DNA of 64,000 bases, taken from assembly GCF_016424485.1 (NCBI RefSeq), contig NZ_JAELUP010000117.1:234938-298937 (forward strand). Direction: 5' to 3'. Every line of letters starts with the position of its first letter. The first letter of the stretch is position 1. A program made the translations under genes and the position numbers. This document shows, piece after piece, positions 61,830 to 64,000 of this stretch. A model generated the notes under the pieces. That model made no database searches. It was not told the DNA's origin and saw only the letters and a list, made by a program, of their open reading frames with translations. This DNA comes from Paenibacillus roseus. GTDB lineage: Bacteria; Bacillota; Bacilli; Paenibacillales; Paenibacillaceae.

Positions 61830-62040
61830 GGCTCAACCTTAAAATCAGTGCTTGACAAACAGGAGAGAGCAGCGAAGGAGCAGAGGAATTCTGGAGAAAC
61901 GAACGTGGTCTCCTTAAGGACCAATTCCCCCTGCAAACTTCCATGAAATCAAGGAATCGGGCTTTAATAGGGTTCGGAAGAATCCTCTGCCACGCAACGT
62001 CCTCCACCTAGAGATCAAGCACTAATTCTGGTTTTGAGCC
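61830..62040 (+). mobile_element. MITE, 211-bp copy
   Basis: The ends are imperfect inverted repeats: left GGCTCAACCTTAAAATCAG then TGCTTGA, right (reverse complement) GGCTCAAAACCAGAATTAG then TGCTTGATC. Perfect 8-bp direct repeats TTATTTAT flank it (61822-61829 and 62041-62048). No transposase is encoded. It lies immediately behind the stop codon of the membrane protein gene at 62041, which sits in the duplicated target. Confidence 0.85.
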
Positions 62041-62406
62041 TTATTTATTTGTGAAAAAATTATAAACAAGTTGAATGAGATAAAACAGCAGTCCTGCAAT
62101 AGCACCTAAAAAAAATACTTTATACCAGATTATAAATTGAGTTTTATTAAATATAGAAAGTACTACCGCTCCAAGTATGGACCCCGAAGCAGAATAGACA
62201 AACAAACTTAATATAGAACTTGATACTTTGCTCAAATGCACTTTACTGACAGCGTAATCAATTAAAAAAGAAGTGGGAACACCCAAAATAATACAAATTA
62301 GGCCTGCTACTATAAAATAAGAAATAAAGTAACCCGGTGTAATAATGCTGAGTCCAATTGATATTAATACCGAACAAATTAGAGCAATAATTAATTTTAC
62401 CAACAA
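62041..62406 (-). CDS. Small four-helix membrane protein, AT-rich
   Basis: A 121-residue hydrophobic protein with four predicted helices (about residues 3-20, 25-50, 60-85 and 93-115). The start is TTG with AGGAGG 7 bases upstream. Its stop codon lies in the target duplication of the adjacent MITE, so the insertion just spared the coding sequence. Composition is much more AT-rich than the core genes. It follows the secreted protein gene on the same strand, behind a terminator hairpin. No family is recognised. Confidence 0.7.
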   Translation of the reverse strand: MLVKLIIALICSVLISIGLSIITPGYFISYFIVAGLICIILGVPTSFLIDYAVSKVHLSKVSSSILSLFVYSASGSILGAVVLSIFNKTQFIIWYKVFFLGAIAGLLFYLIQLVYNFFTNK

Positions 62407-62491
62407 TTGATTTCCTCCTGAATAGTAGTCTGTTCTGGCCTACTTTATATTAGGAAAATACTACTCTTGTCTGGATTGATTCAAATAACAA

Positions 62492-62517
62492 GAGAATCCC
62501 TCTATTGAGGGACTCTC
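62492..62517 (-). terminator. Terminator hairpin of the secreted DUF3238-like gene
   Basis: GAGAATCCCTC pairs with GAGGGACTCTC around a 4-base loop, just beyond the stop codon. Confidence 0.75.
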
Positions 62518-62526
62518 CCATAGCTT

Positions 62527-63828
62527 TTACCTTGAGATATTAATGGATTTTGACGGCATAAATGGCCACAAGTAGTTAAATCCTTGGTGTGAATCTTGCA
62601 TAAGAGTCGTATAAGTCGTTTGGCCCGGTAACTTGATATACAGTTCGTGGCTCGGTGCTTGGTCATGATCCCCAACAATAGTAAACGATCCGTTACTAAA
62701 AAATGTCCCTGTGTAATTGTAGTCAATATCGGGTGAAGCCACTAACGGGTTATTCACAGCATGCGTCACTTTAAACTTAATTTTACTTGTAGATAATTCT
62801 TGGCTTGATAAAGTAATCCCATTCTCACTCGCTCTAGCCCTAGCCCCTGGTATTTCATTTTTATTGTTGTCATAGCCCACGGTTTCTCCAATATATCTAT
62901 TAAGACCGACCGATTGTGCAGCAGAACAGAAACACACAGACACATCAGCCCTTGTTCGGAAACTAGAAGCCGTAGAACTAAAGCTGCGGTTATCTCCTGA
63001 GAAATATTTTATTGAGTCTACAAGTGACCATGGGTTTTCAGCGTAATCCATAGGTATGAAAGTAGTATATCTGATATCCCATTTTTGCGTGGACGTTGAA
63101 AATAATTGAGCCTGCTGTTCACTATCTTCTAAATTGCTTAAACCTTGATCAACTAATCTAATGATTGAATATTCGTTTTTAATTAATGATTCCTCTACAG
63201 GGGTAATTTTCATCCCTGTCTTTTCAAACTCTTCTCGTAATGCATCTTTCTGTTCTTTAGTAAGGTCAACGGAGAACTTAATCTCATACACAGATTCGTT
63301 GCCCGTGTTGGAAGTCCTATCTTTAAATTCACTTTTTTTGCTTTCACCGATAAAGATACCATTTTTATAGACCTTGTACGATTGTATGCTTTTCAAGTCT
63401 TCCCAGTCAATGACGATAGAGTTCTTTTTCACAATTGTGTTTACTACTAAATCATTGATAGAAACTTTAGAATCTTCATTTCCTTGACGAGAAATTACGG
63501 TAGCTTCAGATTTTGTTCTTGTTTTTATTTTCGCTTGATCTTGTATATTCCCATCAAGGTCAAGCACCCTAACTAGATATGTATAAACATTATCGCTATC
63601 CAAATTTTCATCTACAAAATAATGTGCAGTTCCGGAATATACCACCTTGTTATCTTCAATTACTTCAAATTCGTAGGGCGCTTTTTTCCATTCAATTCTA
63701 ATAGAATTCGATTGAGACTCAATTGAAACAATTTCTAAAATATCTTTTTCTCTGGCCTCAACTGATGAAAAATTAAACACCCCTAACAACAAAAAAAGAG
63801 ACAAGCAAATCATATACAACCTTTTCAT
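62527..63828 (-). CDS. Secreted protein with fibronectin-III-like modules and a DUF3238-like C-terminus
   Basis: A 433-residue protein with a Sec signal (hydrophobic core at about residues 5-22, cleavage near 25). Two fibronectin type III-like segments follow (about 30-105 and 120-200: SIRIEWKKAPYEFEV and SIVIDWEDLKSIQSYKVYKN). The C-terminal 180 residues start IRYTTFIPMDYAENPWSLVD and continue KYFSGDNRSFSST, resembling DUF3238 of Bacillus and Paenibacillus. Function is unknown. The gene is AT-rich, as are its neighbours, which suggests acquisition. A terminator hairpin follows; the 170 bases upstream are extremely AT-rich and probably contain its promoter. Confidence 0.8.
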   Translation of the reverse strand: MKRLYMICLSLFLLLGVFNFSSVEAREKDILEIVSIESQSNSIRIEWKKAPYEFEVIEDNKVVYSGTAHYFVDENLDSDNVYTYLVRVLDLDGNIQDQAKIKTRTKSEATVISRQGNEDSKVSINDLVVNTIVKKNSIVIDWEDLKSIQSYKVYKNGIFIGESKKSEFKDRTSNTGNESVYEIKFSVDLTKEQKDALREEFEKTGMKITPVEESLIKNEYSIIRLVDQGLSNLEDSEQQAQLFSTSTQKWDIRYTTFIPMDYAENPWSLVDSIKYFSGDNRSFSSTASSFRTRADVSVCFCSAAQSVGLNRYIGETVGYDNNKNEIPGARARASENGITLSSQELSTSKIKFKVTHAVNNPLVASPDIDYNYTGTFFSNGSFTIVGDHDQAPSHELYIKLPGQTTYTTLMQDSHQGFNYLWPFMPSKSINISR

Positions 63829-64000
63829 AATACAACACTCCAGTCATAGTTAAATTATTCTACTAAATTGTAAGATATAAATACATTTACCAAATTAATC
63901 ATCTCCCATTTTTGGGATTTACATACTGTTAAATTATATAATATTTACTAAAATAATTAAATAGGAATTTTTACCTATTTTAATAGTGACTCATTTATTT

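Larger units (their letters stand above)
61173..62040. other. 868-base gene-free region with MITE and remnants
   Basis: The right quarter is the 211-bp MITE (61830-62040). A left-end-like sequence starts at 61312. The kinase promoter should lie near 61200-61260. An open frame at 61318-61599 on the minus strand has no ribosome binding site or family resemblance and is not called. Confidence 0.6.

Noticed and set aside
1..64000. CRISPR arrays, tRNA and rRNA genes
   Set aside because: No regular direct-repeat arrays, cloverleaf sequences or conserved rRNA segments were recognised.

Overview
The window looks like a chromosomal segment of a Paenibacillus or close relative (Bacillota). Support comes from roughly balanced base composition (judged by eye), strong AGGAGG-type ribosome binding sites, frequent TTG/GTG starts, a yqhH-yqhG-yqzE neighbourhood, YesM/YesN-type two-component pairs, an SLH-anchored surface protein, and a heme A synthesis block (ctaB with a DUF420/CtaM gene). 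No rRNA, tRNA or CRISPR array was recognised. The species cannot be fixed from the sequence alone.

Layout. 0-6.4 kb: 3' part of a SNF2-type helicase (yqhH-like), yqhG, a secreted protein, a VOC protein, yqzE, a cell-wall amidase and a divergent polysaccharide deacetylase. 6.5-14.8 kb: a glycan-degradation island (GH38 alpha-mannosidase, CocE-type hydrolase, GntR/LacI regulator, AraC regulator, GH29 alpha-L-fucosidase). 15.2-16.9 kb: an AT-rich insert with an unknown membrane-active-looking protein, a small two-helix membrane protein and a structured non-coding stretch. 17-20.7 kb: redox and respiration genes (trxB, winged-helix response regulator, ctaB, DUF420). 20.8-23.6 kb: iron/siderophore uptake (binding lipoprotein with a Fur-box-like site, and a Btr-like AraC-binding-protein fusion). 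23.6-31.3 kb: MocR regulator, EamA exporter, DUF554, HxlR plus flavoprotein, cation efflux, TetR plus FAD monooxygenase. 31.4-37.4 kb: oligopeptide ABC operon oppA-oppBCDF. 37.5-37.7 kb: a frameshifted small gene.

37.9-52.9 kb is an approximately 15-kb single-strand operon: histidine kinase, response regulator, Fe3+/phosphonate-class binding lipoprotein, ATPase, fused double permease, a second UgpB-like binding protein, a PP2C-type phosphatase, and an 1814-residue SLH-anchored surface protein with a glycerophosphodiester phosphodiesterase (GDPD) domain. The content suggests surface cleavage of phosphodiesters linked to uptake, but the substrate is inferred. 53-57 kb: small membrane protein, nitroreductase, a 38-residue smORF with a duplicated heptapeptide, DUF985 cupin, and a TetR-azoreductase pair with a promoter-embedded operator. 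57-61 kb: NAPE-PLD-like metallo-hydrolase and a second YesM/YesN pair. 61-64 kb: AT-rich region with a MITE, a small membrane protein and a secreted protein whose C-terminus resembles DUF3238.

The most distinctive non-coding content is three small dispersed repeat families: a MITE with terminal inverted repeats and perfect 8-bp target duplications at two loci, a 57-58 bp hairpin element upstream of two genes, and an element ending in CCTCCGTGTG seen three times, one copy of which carries the Shine-Dalgarno sequence of a transporter gene.
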